From Mycolicibacterium sphagni (GTDB lineage: Bacteria; Actinomycetota; Actinomycetes; Mycobacteriales; Mycobacteriaceae): a DNA stretch of 64,000 nucleotides. The DNA lies in NCBI RefSeq assembly GCF_002250655.1, contig NZ_NOZR01000023.1, positions 1 to 64,000 of the forward strand, written 5' to 3'. The position numbers and the translations under genes are program-made. The notes beneath the pieces are model-generated. The model was not told where the DNA came from and searched no databases. It saw only the letters and a program-made list of their open reading frames with translations. Position 1 is the first letter of the stretch; each line of letters starts with the position of its first letter. Positions 15,766 to 25,014 of the stretch are shown here, one piece after another.

Positions 15766-17463
15766 ATGTTGGGAACTGTGCACGTGGCATCTGAGGACGC
15801 GTTCGAGTCAATAGATGCGATGGCTGCGGCGGCCGGCTTCGTCGGCTTGCCATCAGACGGCGGAATCGTCATTTTGAACGCGGTCGGGGAGATCATGGCC
15901 GCATCCGCAGGAGCGCAAGACATTCTAGGGCTTTCCCTGGCCCAGCTGCGCGGCCGGACGTCGCAGGATCCGCGGTGGGCGGTCGTTGACGAGCTAGGCC
16001 AGCTCGTTGAGGGCGCGCATGCACCGGCAGCGATCGCCCTGCGTACGCGGACCGCGGTGCGTGGCCGGATCCTCGGTGTGCACCGGCCGCGCAGCGATCC
16101 AGCTGGTTACTATGCCTGGGTACACGTTGATGCCGTGCCGCTGGTCCACGCTAGCGGGCCCGCACCCTGGGCAGTCGTGATTGCTGTGAGGCCTGTGCGG
16201 GGCGAGCAACGACAGGCTTTGGAATTGCGCGCTTCCGAGCGGCTCTTTCGGATGATTGCCGAACACAGCTCCGACATGGTGGCCTGGCAGTTGCTGCCTG
16301 ACACCACCTTCCTGTGGGTATCGCCTGCCGCGCGCACGGTACTGGGCGTCGACCCGGACTTCATCATCGGCACTGCTTGCATCGGGCTCGTCCATCCCGA
16401 TGATCGCGCTGGGCTGGCCAAGTCTTGGTGCGCCGCGGCGGATGTCCCACCGAAGCCAACCGTGCGCATGCAGCACGCCGACGGCTCCTATCGATGGGTC
16501 GAGATCACTGCCCATGTCCTTCCTCATCTAAACCGCAAACCGCAACAGATGATCACGGCGTATCGCGACGTCAGTGACCGTGTGATCGCCGAACGAGCTC
16601 GCGATGCCGCGGTGCGCAGTTTCGAGTTGGCAATGAGCAGCTCCACCATCGGTGTCGCGTGGCCCCGGCGTAACGGCACATTGGGGCGGGTTAACCCTGC
16701 CCTATCCAGGATCCTGGGCCGTAGCGTCGACGAACTGCTTGGACACTCCTTGCGAGAATTCGCCGCGGACGATGATTGGGGTCTGGACGACCCTCTTGTC
16801 ATTGTGCAGACCGAATCACTCGGCTATCACGAGAGCGAGCGGCGCTTTGTTCGGCCAGATGGGACAGAGGTCTGGTGCCAGTACACCGTGATCGGATTGC
16901 GCGACGAGTCCGACGCCATCACTAATTGCCTTCTGCAACTGCAGGACATCACAGCTCAGAAAACGGCAACAGCCCAGCTTGAACAGCTGGCGGTCACCGA
17001 TCCTCTCACCGGATTGCCCAACCGCACGGTCCTCGGGGATCGCCTTACTCGCGCCCTGGACGAGGCTCGCAACACCGGGACATCCGTCGGAGTGCTGTTC
17101 ATCGATCTCGACCGGTTCAAGGATGTAAACGACACGTTGGGCCATGACGCTGGCGACGGCCTATTATGTGAAGTTGGCATACGGCTCACCACCGTGGTGC
17201 GACACACCGATACTGTCGTCCGCCTCGGCGGGGACGAGTTCGTCGTCGTGCGTGAGCAACTGTCCTCGGCCACTGAGTTGGACGATCTTGCCGACCGGAT
17301 TAACGACATCTTTGCTGCGCCGTTCGTAATCAATGGCAACCCGCTGCGCGTCTACGCCAGCATCGGTCGTGTCGCCGCCGGTGGCACGTTCACCGCCGAC
17401 CAACTGCTTTCTGAAGCAGATGAAGCAATGTACCGAGCCAAACGCAGTGGTCGGCCGCGCTAA
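15766..17463 (+). CDS. PAS-domain diguanylate cyclase
   Basis: A 565-residue cytoplasmic signalling enzyme that should make cyclic di-GMP from two GTP. Three PAS-like sensor regions (about residues 30-145, 155-275 and 285-400) precede a GGDEF domain starting with DPLTGLPNR. The catalytic GGDEF motif is at 488-492 and an inhibitory-site RxxD (RHTD) at 479-482, five residues before it, so product inhibition is expected. There is no EAL domain and no membrane helix. It stands alone between unrelated genes, so its input and output are not indicated by context. Confidence 0.9.
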   Translation: MLGTVHVASEDAFESIDAMAAAAGFVGLPSDGGIVILNAVGEIMAASAGAQDILGLSLAQLRGRTSQDPRWAVVDELGQLVEGAHAPAAIALRTRTAVRGRILGVHRPRSDPAGYYAWVHVDAVPLVHASGPAPWAVVIAVRPVRGEQRQALELRASERLFRMIAEHSSDMVAWQLLPDTTFLWVSPAARTVLGVDPDFIIGTACIGLVHPDDRAGLAKSWCAAADVPPKPTVRMQHADGSYRWVEITAHVLPHLNRKPQQMITAYRDVSDRVIAERARDAAVRSFELAMSSSTIGVAWPRRNGTLGRVNPALSRILGRSVDELLGHSLREFAADDDWGLDDPLVIVQTESLGYHESERRFVRPDGTEVWCQYTVIGLRDESDAITNCLLQLQDITAQKTATAQLEQLAVTDPLTGLPNRTVLGDRLTRALDEARNTGTSVGVLFIDLDRFKDVNDTLGHDAGDGLLCEVGIRLTTVVRHTDTVVRLGGDEFVVVREQLSSATELDDLADRINDIFAAPFVINGNPLRVYASIGRVAAGGTFTADQLLSEADEAMYRAKRSGRPR

Positions 17464-17904
17464 CAGCCGAGGCGACTTTTCTCCAGCTCGATCTCGTCGA
17501 TGCATCTATTGTCAACCTATGCGAGGCGATCCAGATTACGAAGGCGGCAAGCGGAAAATGAAGACCACAGCCAGTTCCAGGCAAAGGGCCGCTTCTGAGG
17601 AACAACACAATTCCAGTGGGGGCTGATAGTCATCGGCCGATATGCCCGCGCCTGTGTAGCATGACGGGCTCAATGCTGTAGTCGACAAGATTCTGCGCCG
17701 ATGGAACCGAGCTCAACGAAGGGTGACCAGGTGTGGCAGCGCTGAAGGACAAGCGACTTGATTTGAGCGGCAGGGGTTTCCATGTCCCGGTACTTGAGTC
17801 CGAGCCGCACGTCGGCGGCGAACGCTGATCATCGGCATAGAGGGCTGATTGATTGTCTGCGCTGCGTCCATGCATTTCAACGCCTGCAAGTGCGCTGTTG
17901 AGTC
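17464..17904. other. gene-free interval
   Basis: About 440 bases between the convergent diguanylate cyclase and thioesterase genes. A short frame with a plausible ribosome-binding site starts at GTG near 17730 but ends after some 30 codons without family resemblance. Nothing else was recognised. Confidence 0.4.
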
Positions 17905-18720
17905 TTATCGACGAGGGTGATCGAGGTGGCCGGATTTCAGCCGACCGCGGGGAGTGCGCGGCGCCCGCCCCCCTGAGGTCCAGCCGTCGGCGGCGGAGAC
18001 CGAATCCAGATCTACCACAGCTTCTTCGTCCATTCTGGCGGTGAGGCCGTCGCGCCGGACTTGTGGGGGAACCTTCGAACCGCCGGGCACCATCGTCGCC
18101 TGGCTAGTGGCGCAACAGTTGCCTTGCCCGTCCTCGATCACCACCTCGACGAACTTGATCCGACGACCGCTGCGCAATGACGTTGCGCGAAGCGTGACCG
18201 GCGCAAATGCTGGTCGGTGGAATTCGATATGCAGAGAGCCAGTCGCGGGCAGCTGCCTGGAGTCACACAGCCGCACGGCTAGAGCAGCCATCGCCTGATC
18301 TGCCGCAGCAGCCAACATCCCCTCGGCGATCGCACCATCGCGACTGGGGGACAGCGGAGCTCGCTCTAACTGAAAGGACGCCCATGTCTCGCCAAATTCG
18401 ACGCACCGCAAGCCAATGTCCCGACAGAATGGCAACTTGTTGACCCATTCGAGCCAATCGGCAGTCTCGCCGGCCATTGGATACCACTCATGCTGAGCGC
18501 CTGGATCTCGGTTGGCAGCGATCGCCACAGAAAATTCTGCGGGTTCGACGTCGCGTGTCGGTCGGTTAGCCATGACCTCGACCGGAAGCCGCGGGTCGCG
18601 GGCGACATCGTCGCGGATCCGGGATGCAGGTGTTTCTCTGATTTCCACAACCGCATTGGCGCCGAGGTCTGCCACGGGCGTGTGGTGTGCGCTCGTATCG
18701 AGGCGTGGGCTGGGGCTCAT
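17905..18720 (-). CDS. PaaI-type hotdog thioesterase
   Basis: A 271-residue acyl-CoA thioesterase of the PaaI/4HBT hotdog superfamily, expected to hydrolyse a CoA thioester of the pathway. The core is at about residues 95-220: FCRDIGLRC, the central helix AEGMLAAAADQAMAALA, and TGSLHIEFHRPA leading to the last strand with GNCCATSQATMV. About 90 residues precede the core and 50 follow it; neither extension is in the paralogue at 55378-55842, which has the same core almost residue for residue. The ATG at 18720 overlaps the stop of the upstream acyl-CoA dehydrogenase (ATGA), so the two are coupled. Confidence 0.8.
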   Translation of the reverse strand: MSPSPRLDTSAHHTPVADLGANAVVEIRETPASRIRDDVARDPRLPVEVMANRPTRDVEPAEFSVAIAANRDPGAQHEWYPMAGETADWLEWVNKLPFCRDIGLRCVEFGETWASFQLERAPLSPSRDGAIAEGMLAAAADQAMAALAVRLCDSRQLPATGSLHIEFHRPAFAPVTLRATSLRSGRRIKFVEVVIEDGQGNCCATSQATMVPGGSKVPPQVRRDGLTARMDEEAVVDLDSVSAADGWTSGGRAPRTPRGRLKSGHLDHPRR

Positions 18721-19826
18721 GACATTGCTGCGGCGATCCGCGCGTAGTGAAAGTTCGGTCCGCCAAAGAGATGTTGCGACGATTTGGCGCGACGCAAGTA
18801 CAGGTGCGCGTCGTGCTCCCACGTGAAACCCATGCCGCCATGAACCTGGATGCAAGCTGACGCCGCGTGAACCAGCGCTTCGGAGGCGGTGATCGCAGCG
18901 ATGCCGGCGGCGACCGACAGTTCTGTTTCATCGCCTACCTCGTAGTGGCTGGCAAAATCCACTGCGGCCCTAGCTGATTCGATTGAGATCAGCATGTCGG
19001 CACACTTGTGTTGCACAGCTTGAAACGAACCGATCGGCCGGCCGAACTGTTTACGGGCCCTCGCGTACTCCACAGCCGTGTCCAGACAGGCTTGTGCGGC
19101 TCCCAGTTGTTCAGCGGCAAGCGCGATTCGCGATTCGTCGAGAGTGCGCGCGAGAGTTGACCTTCCCTGGTTTGGCGCACCGATCATGCGTGCGCACGCC
19201 TGATCCAGTCGCAGTCGTCCTAGCCTGCGCGTGCGATCGAACGGTTCACGGGGAAGGCATTCAATTTCCGCCTGAGACGTATCGGCAGCAAAGATCGTCG
19301 GACCATCCTCCGTCGTGGCGACGACGAGCACAAAATCAGCTGAACACGCATCGAGAACAATGTCGTCGCTACCGGTGACCGTCCAGCACCCCGGTGTGCT
19401 GCCGGGGTGGGCCTGGAAGTCACCATCGCCGCCGATTCCCGCAGCTGCGCTATAAGCCACAGTCGCGGTTCGTTCGCCAGAGAGGAGGCTGGGCAGCAGC
19501 TCGCGTTGAGCGTCGTGGTCGCCGGAATGGAGCAACAAACGTGCCGCCAGGACCGCGGTGGCTAGATACGGCGAACTAAACAGCGCGCGCCCCATCTCTT
19601 CCATCGTGATGCACAGCTCGACTAAGCCTGCCCCGGAACCGCCGTACCACTCAGGCAACGCAAGCCCAGGCAGTTCCATCTGCTGTGCAACGAGTCGCCA
19701 AACTTCCCAGTCATAGCTATCGGATTCGGAGATGCGGCGCACCTGTGGGCTAGTCGAGTGCTCCTGCATTAGGGCGCGTGCCGCAGCTCGCAACTCGATC
19801 TGCTCCGGTGAAGGCAACAACCTCAT
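18717..19826 (-). CDS. acyl-CoA dehydrogenase
   Basis: A 369-residue FAD-dependent acyl-CoA dehydrogenase. The N-terminal helical domain has LPEWYGGSGAG, the middle sheet domain is diverged (no clear T-E-P-x-A-G-S-D motif), and the C-terminal domain has ARARKQFGRPIGSFQAVQH and HGGMGFTWEHDAHLYLRRA. Mycobacterial enzymes of this sort often act as heteromers of two adjacent FadE chains, and a second gene (20039) lies divergently nearby. It is translationally coupled to the thioesterase. A regulon palindrome (19874-19889) sits about 48 bases upstream of its start. Confidence 0.87.
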   Translation of the reverse strand: MRLLPSPEQIELRAAARALMQEHSTSPQVRRISESDSYDWEVWRLVAQQMELPGLALPEWYGGSGAGLVELCITMEEMGRALFSSPYLATAVLAARLLLHSGDHDAQRELLPSLLSGERTATVAYSAAAGIGGDGDFQAHPGSTPGCWTVTGSDDIVLDACSADFVLVVATTEDGPTIFAADTSQAEIECLPREPFDRTRRLGRLRLDQACARMIGAPNQGRSTLARTLDESRIALAAEQLGAAQACLDTAVEYARARKQFGRPIGSFQAVQHKCADMLISIESARAAVDFASHYEVGDETELSVAAGIAAITASEALVHAASACIQVHGGMGFTWEHDAHLYLRRAKSSQHLFGGPNFHYARIAAAMS

Positions 19827-19871
19827 TTGGCGCCTGAAGAGCTGACAAACATAGACATAACCCTAGCATCT

Positions 19872-19890
19872 GGACCAAACGATTGGTTGT
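19872..19890. promoter_or_regulatory. palindromic operator, site 1
   Basis: GACCAAACGATTGGTTG lies between two divergent acyl-CoA dehydrogenase genes. It matches the consensus CAACCAAWCGATCGGTTG found five more times in this cluster, with one change in the central part. It could control both directions, with the minus-strand start only about 48 bases away. Confidence 0.65.
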
Positions 19891-20038
19891 ATAGATTGGG
19901 GCCAGGGACGGATGCTGGTCTGGAGGCGAAGTCTGACGCACCGAACGAACTGCGAGCCAGAACGTCCGGTGCGGTTATCTCTGGTCACGACCGACATGCG
20001 CGACGCTCCTTCGTGCATTCCAAACCGAAGAGGTGCGT

Positions 20039-21196
20039 ATGCCAAATCCCGCTCGTGCGTTTGCGCAAGCTCACTGCCTGTCGGAGGAACAGGTCAGTGC
20101 CGCGGAACTGGCGGGGCGTATTGCCGCAGGCTATGAGGCGAAGTCGTTCGGAGACCGCGACGCCGTTCGCGAGCTTTGGTCCAAACTGGTAAACGCTGGT
20201 TTTGCTGGGATGTCGCTGCCCGAAAAGTATGGTGGCGCAGGGTCGGGCCTACTTGAACTCTGCCTGGTGATGGAGCGTACGTCCGCTGCCGGATTTCCTG
20301 CGGCGAAGCTCATTCTATCGCAGGGGATCGTCGGTCCAATCCTTTTGCGCAGCGGTTCATCTGAGCAGTGTGACCGTTGGCTTCCACCAGTCGCTGCTGG
20401 AGATATCGAGTTCAGCTTTGCACTGACTGAGGCCGATGCTGGATCGAACCCTAGTCGTATGCGCACCGTCGCCGAGCCGGTTGGGGATGGCTCTTGGCGA
20501 CTCCGTGGTGAAAAGTGTTACATCACGGCCGTGGACGACTCAGCTGCGATGTTGGTCGCGGCTCAGACGCCATCAGCGGATGGCCTGACGCTGTTCATTG
20601 TTGAGGAACCCGTCCAGCGGCTGGGTCTTACCAGGATGAACATCGACATCTCGTTGTTCGAATCGCAGTTTGTGGTTCATTTCGACGACGTAGTGGTCGG
20701 GCCCGACGCCATTGTCGGCGAGCCGGGGAACGGCTTGTCGGCGTTGTTCCATGGGCTGAATCCTGAACGGCTTCTCACAGGTTCGCAGGCGGTGGGCCTA
20801 GGCAGGTGGGGTCTGGACCGTGCCTGTCGGTACGCCAACTCGCGCGCTGTCTTCGCACACCTCATCGGGGCGCATCAGGCGGTGCAGCACCCGCTCGCGG
20901 AATCCTGGCTTCAGCTCGAGGCGGCCTGGGGTCTGATGATCGCTGCGGCGCGGGGATACGATCGCGGCGAAGCCGTTGGTGTCGAGTGCAATGCCGCGAA
21001 AGTCCTTGCCTGCGACGCCGGTTGGCTGGCACTCGACCGGGCTCTCCAGACCTACGCAGGCAGCGGATTCGTGGCAGACCATCGCCTCATCGAACGCCTG
21101 ATGGTGGCGCGGCTGTTCAAGATTGCGCCGGTTACCCGGGAAATGGCGTTGAACCACATCGCAGCGGAAGGCTTGGGGCTTCCAAAGTCTTACTAG
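20039..21196 (+). CDS. acyl-CoA dehydrogenase
   Basis: A 385-residue acyl-CoA dehydrogenase. It has LPEKYGGAGSG in the N-terminal domain, the flavin-side motif FALTEADAGSNPS, and a C-terminal domain ending AAEGLGLPKSY. The RxxFG segment is altered (SRAVFAHLIGAHQAVQH) and no classical YEGT glutamate is seen (YAGSGF appears instead), so its catalytic base is uncertain and it may be the non-catalytic partner of a heteromer. The ATG at 20039 follows GAAGAGG by five bases; GTG at 20033 is in frame but less likely. Confidence 0.85.
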   Translation: MPNPARAFAQAHCLSEEQVSAAELAGRIAAGYEAKSFGDRDAVRELWSKLVNAGFAGMSLPEKYGGAGSGLLELCLVMERTSAAGFPAAKLILSQGIVGPILLRSGSSEQCDRWLPPVAAGDIEFSFALTEADAGSNPSRMRTVAEPVGDGSWRLRGEKCYITAVDDSAAMLVAAQTPSADGLTLFIVEEPVQRLGLTRMNIDISLFESQFVVHFDDVVVGPDAIVGEPGNGLSALFHGLNPERLLTGSQAVGLGRWGLDRACRYANSRAVFAHLIGAHQAVQHPLAESWLQLEAAWGLMIAAARGYDRGEAVGVECNAAKVLACDAGWLALDRALQTYAGSGFVADHRLIERLMVARLFKIAPVTREMALNHIAAEGLGLPKSY

Positions 21197-21401
21197 TACA
21201 ACGCCTTTGCCCAGATTTGCGGGGCAATCGGCTGCAATGAATACCATACCGAGCGAATCGATACCGACGGGCGTCCCAATTCGGCCGACGCTCGTGTCAC
21301 CTCGATCTGAGCGACGGCGATGTCTCGCACGTGCGGCCAAGCTGACCAGCGCGCCTACCTCACCTGGTGGTTTGACCGACGGAAGAAGCTCAGTAGTATG
21401 A

Positions 21402-21420
21402 CAACCAAACGATCGGTTGT
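21402..21420. promoter_or_regulatory. palindromic operator, site 2
   Basis: CAACCAAACGATCGGTTGT, a full match to the cluster consensus, ends 15 bases before the GTG start of the next acyl-CoA dehydrogenase. A repressor bound here would cover the promoter or the start of the transcript. Confidence 0.7.
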
Positions 21421-21435
21421 AACGGAAGAGATTCG

Positions 21436-22674
21436 GTGAAACTGCCCCTTGACATCAGCAGTGTGCTCGAATTCGAGGACACCATAGCGAGGGCCGCGTT
21501 TCGAGACGAGTTCCGCTGCTGGCTTGCCGATGCCTTGCCCACGGGATGGCGCGCCGCCCAAATGCAGGGCGATCGTGGCCGCATGCGGGCATACCGCAAG
21601 GTCTGGGACGAGGTCGCCTGGCACCAGACCATGGGCGAAGCAGGGTATCTGGCGGTCCACTGGCCGACTGAATACGGGGGCCGGGGCCTGAGTCTGGCGG
21701 AACACTTCGCCGTGCAGGATGAGGTCGCACGCGCCGGGGTTCCGATGATGGGCCTTGCCATCCTCGCAGTGGGCCTCTGTGGCCCAACCATCATGGAGTG
21801 GGGAACCGACGAGCAGAAGAATGTCTACCTGCCGGGGATCGCGAGCGGTCGAGACATCTGGTGTCAGCTGTTCTCAGAGCCAGGCGCTGGTAGCGATCTG
21901 GCGTCGGTGACAACACGCGCCGATCGAAGAAGCGATGGCGGATTTGCGGTACGTGGACAAAAGGTTTGGACCTCGTTGGCCCAACATGCGCGGTACGGCA
22001 TGTTGCTTGCCCGGACCGATGCCGCCGCGGATAAACACCACGGCTTGTCGTGGATGATCGCTTCGCTTCGTGACGACGAAGCGCATCCACGCCCGGGCTA
22101 CACCATCAGGCCGTTGCGGATGATCACTGGCGAGGCACATTTCAACGAGGTATTTCTCGACGGCCTGTTGGTCGGCCAAGACGAGGTACTCGGGCCTGTG
22201 GACGCAGGTTGGCGTGTGGTGCGCACGACGCTGCTCAACGAACGTATGGCGATTTCCGGCGCTTCGTTCGATCAGGGAGACAACCTGGCGGATATCCTGC
22301 GCGCGGTGACCGAACGGGGTATCGGCACCGACCCGTATGTCCGTCGCGCACTGGCGGGACTGTTTGTCGACCAGTCGATTCGCGATATTCTGGCGCACCG
22401 ATCGCTGGAGCGCAAGCTTGCTGGAGCTCCGCCGGGCCCCGAGGAATCAATCAACAAGATTCTGATGGCCAGGTTCAATCAAGCGCGCACTGAACTCAAC
22501 CTGGACCTGGCGGGCATCGAGGGCGTTGTTGTCGATCATGATGGCCCGCAGCCGTCCGCAGATCTCCACTTTGGTTATCTACGAGCCCGTGCGAATTCCA
22601 TCGAGGGTGGGACGGTTGAAGTTCTGCGCAACGTAATAGCTGAACGGCTGTTGGGTCTCCCTAAAAGTCTCTGA
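21436..22674 (+). CDS. acyl-CoA dehydrogenase
   Basis: A 412-residue acyl-CoA dehydrogenase of the longer FadE type. It has PTEYGGRGLS, the flavin motif LFSEPGAGSDLAS, and a C-terminal RANSIEGGTVEVLRNVIAERLLGLP, whose glutamate (SIEGGT) is the expected catalytic base. It should introduce the 2,3-double bond into an acyl-CoA. The GTG start follows GGAAGAG and a regulon palindrome (21402-21420). It is followed after 38 bases by another dehydrogenase on the same strand, so the two are probably co-transcribed. Confidence 0.88.
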   Translation: MKLPLDISSVLEFEDTIARAAFRDEFRCWLADALPTGWRAAQMQGDRGRMRAYRKVWDEVAWHQTMGEAGYLAVHWPTEYGGRGLSLAEHFAVQDEVARAGVPMMGLAILAVGLCGPTIMEWGTDEQKNVYLPGIASGRDIWCQLFSEPGAGSDLASVTTRADRRSDGGFAVRGQKVWTSLAQHARYGMLLARTDAAADKHHGLSWMIASLRDDEAHPRPGYTIRPLRMITGEAHFNEVFLDGLLVGQDEVLGPVDAGWRVVRTTLLNERMAISGASFDQGDNLADILRAVTERGIGTDPYVRRALAGLFVDQSIRDILAHRSLERKLAGAPPGPEESINKILMARFNQARTELNLDLAGIEGVVVDHDGPQPSADLHFGYLRARANSIEGGTVEVLRNVIAERLLGLPKSL

Positions 22675-22712
22675 GTTGCTGGGGCATTCGGTCCCGTGAA
22701 AGAGGAATTGTT

Positions 22713-23861
22713 ATGAGAAGGACCATCTTTGACTCCGACCACGAACAATTCCGCCAGACGGTCATGGCGGCGCTCGAACGCGACATTGCGCCTCGCGTTG
22801 AGGCGTTTGAGCGGCAGGGGCATATCGACCGTGATGTGTTTGTACAGCTCGGCGAACTGGGGATCATCGGCATTCAAGTACCCGAACACTTCGGAGGCGG
22901 TGGCCAGCGGAGTTTCAAGTTCAATGCGGTGATTTTCGAGGCCAGTGCACACACGCGGATCCCCTTGGGAGCGCTGCAGGTACACATGAACGTGGTGATG
23001 CCGTACTTCCTAAAATACAGCACACCAGCGCAGCAGCAACGATGGTTCCCCGGCCTCGCTTCGGGTGAGACTTTGACTGCGATTGCGATGACCGAGCCTG
23101 GTGCCGGATCTGACCTTGCGGGAATAGCCGCCGCAGCGACTCCGCGTGGCGATGGCGGCTATCTGCTTTCGGGAAGTAAGACTTTTATCACCGGCGGTTA
23201 CAACGCCGACCTGGTCGTCGTCGTGGCGCGAACTTCAGCGGAGGAAAACAGGCGCTCGGGAATGAGTTTGCTGGTCGTCGAAGAAGGCATGACCGGTTTC
23301 GCCCGCGGACGCAAGCTGTCCAAACTCGGGCTCGGCACTCAAGATACGGTTGAACTCTTCTTCGACGAGGTCTATATTCCTCCGGACAATGTGCTTGGTG
23401 AGACAGGCGCAGCCTTCACGCTGCTTGCGTCCAATCTGCCCCAGGAGCGGCTATCCATTGCGCTCAGCGCGGTCGCGATGTCGGAAGCCGCACTCACGGA
23501 GACGATCGCCTATACCAAGGGCCGCAACGTTTTCGGCAAGCCTTTGAGCACCTTCCAAAATTCGAAGTTCGAGTTGGCCGATATGGGCGCTTCAGTGACG
23601 GCAGCGCGGGTACTGGTCGATCATGCTTTAGAGGCCCTCGATGCGGGCGCTTTGACTCCTGCGGACGCAGCGCGAGTTAAGCTGTTCACGACCGAGCTTC
23701 AGGGCCGGGTCGTAGATCGATGTCTGCAGTTGCACGGCGGATACGGCTACATGCGTGAGCAACCGATTACACGCATGTACGCCGATGCGCGGGTGTCCCG
23801 CATCTATGGCGGGTCCAGCGAGGTGATGAAACTCATCATCAGCAAGGACATGGGTCTGTAA
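22713..23861 (+). CDS. acyl-CoA dehydrogenase, long-chain type
   Basis: A 382-residue acyl-CoA dehydrogenase. It has VPEHFGGGG, MTEPGAGSDLAG, GRNVFGKPLSTFQ and HGGYGYMREQPITRMYADARV, ending RIYGGSSEVMKLIIS. The usual C-terminal glutamate of YEGT is replaced by glycine, as in long-chain dehydrogenases where the base is instead a glutamate on the G helix. A suitable residue is present in EAALTETIAY just after LPQERL, so the enzyme should be active. The ATG follows a GAGGAA-type ribosome-binding site and the gene is probably co-transcribed with the one before. Confidence 0.9.
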   Translation: MRRTIFDSDHEQFRQTVMAALERDIAPRVEAFERQGHIDRDVFVQLGELGIIGIQVPEHFGGGGQRSFKFNAVIFEASAHTRIPLGALQVHMNVVMPYFLKYSTPAQQQRWFPGLASGETLTAIAMTEPGAGSDLAGIAAAATPRGDGGYLLSGSKTFITGGYNADLVVVVARTSAEENRRSGMSLLVVEEGMTGFARGRKLSKLGLGTQDTVELFFDEVYIPPDNVLGETGAAFTLLASNLPQERLSIALSAVAMSEAALTETIAYTKGRNVFGKPLSTFQNSKFELADMGASVTAARVLVDHALEALDAGALTPADAARVKLFTTELQGRVVDRCLQLHGGYGYMREQPITRMYADARVSRIYGGSSEVMKLIISKDMGL

Positions 23862-23899
23862 ATCGGACCAGCAACGCCAGCTGAATCAGTTCGTCGTTC

Positions 23900-24769
23900 C
23901 TACCGAACGCCTTTCGGCTGAGCGGGCCGGCCGGGCGTCGCCCGGACTGCTGCACGTTGCGCGGCCCGTAACACCTGCTCGAGATCGACGTCTTGATCGA
24001 CATTGTGTGCAAGGTCCGCTTCGTGATCAGGCATTAACGGTGACCCGAGCGTTCTCTTGTGTCCCGTCCGGTGTTGCCGAGGTTCGCAGACCACACCGCC
24101 AAGAATCAAGTCAGCGAACTGATCTCCCAGCGCCTCTGGACTGATACTGCCCTCGGGGCTGTACCAGCGATACATCCAATTCATCATGCCGAAGATGCCC
24201 ATACTGACCGACTTTGCGTCGAGGTCGGGGCAGACGACCCCTTCGGCCTGCCCTTGGCGCAGCAGTGTCCGCAGGTAGCCGTCGTAGACGTCGCGTTCGG
24301 CAACGATCACCTGGCGCCGCGCCGCGCTCAAGGAGCGGAAATCGTGGATGAAGACTGAGGCGAAGGTGAAGTTCTCCACGAAATGGGCGACATGGCCCTT
24401 GATGAACATCCGCAGTTTGAGGTGGACGCTACCGTCGACCGGCTGCCATCGCACCATGTTGGCCAATGAGGTTTGATGAACCTTGTCGATGATCGCAAAC
24501 AGGAGATCATCCTTGGTCGTGATGTAATGGTAGAGGCTGCCCTTGAGCATGCCGATACGTGACGCCAGTTCGGTGAGGCCGGTTGCATCGTAACTCTTTT
24601 CGACAAACAGCTGCGCCGCTGCGTCCACGATCTCTTGCCCTTTCGGAGTGGCGAGAGCGGCGAGTAAGCGAGAGGTCTCATCGCGTTCCGCCGCAGCGAG
24701 CACGGGTTGCTCAGCACCCGATTCCGCCGCTTCATCCGCCACCGTCTCCACCTCTCGGGGTCTGGCCAA
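23900..24769 (-). CDS. TetR-family transcriptional regulator (probable cluster repressor)
   Basis: A regulator of up to 289 residues. After an extension of about 40 residues, the helix-turn-helix domain runs from about 43 to 90 (AAQLFVEKSYDATGLTELASRIGMLKGSLYHYITTKDDLL), followed by a ligand-binding helical domain and a charged tail. The first codon listed is TTG at 24769 after a GAAGGG element; a start further in is possible. It lies in the middle of the catabolic cluster, divergent from the monooxygenase at 25015 whose operator is in the shared upstream region. That makes it the best candidate for the factor that binds the six palindromes; the ligand would be a pathway acyl-CoA (inference). 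Confidence 0.87.
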   Translation of the reverse strand: MARPREVETVADEAAESGAEQPVLAAAERDETSRLLAALATPKGQEIVDAAAQLFVEKSYDATGLTELASRIGMLKGSLYHYITTKDDLLFAIIDKVHQTSLANMVRWQPVDGSVHLKLRMFIKGHVAHFVENFTFASVFIHDFRSLSAARRQVIVAERDVYDGYLRTLLRQGQAEGVVCPDLDAKSVSMGIFGMMNWMYRWYSPEGSISPEALGDQFADLILGGVVCEPRQHRTGHKRTLGSPLMPDHEADLAHNVDQDVDLEQVLRAAQRAAVRATPGRPAQPKGVR

Positions 24770-24984
24770 GGTAGTTGAACCCTTCTTCTCCGTACCGCGT
24801 CAGCGGGTCGATCGACCTGCCAAACAGTCGTTAGCCTACCCCGAAACCGACGAGTCGACTGTCGGCCCGGTTTGGTCACGGCCGAAACAGTCTTTAGGCG
24901 CGCACTTTCCGGTAACGACCCCTGAATCGCGCGGTAAGCGATGGCACGGTTCGTTGACAGAGAAGTGATCGCGCCGCATACTTA

Positions 24985-25002
24985 CAACCAAACGATCGGT
25001 TG
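24985..25002. promoter_or_regulatory. palindromic operator, site 3
   Basis: CAACCAAACGATCGGTTG ends at the base before the GAGGAG ribosome-binding site of the monooxygenase gene, only 12 bases from its start. It is also in the region upstream of the divergent TetR gene, which would allow autoregulation. Confidence 0.7.
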
Positions 25003-25014
25003 AGGAGCGAAGCT

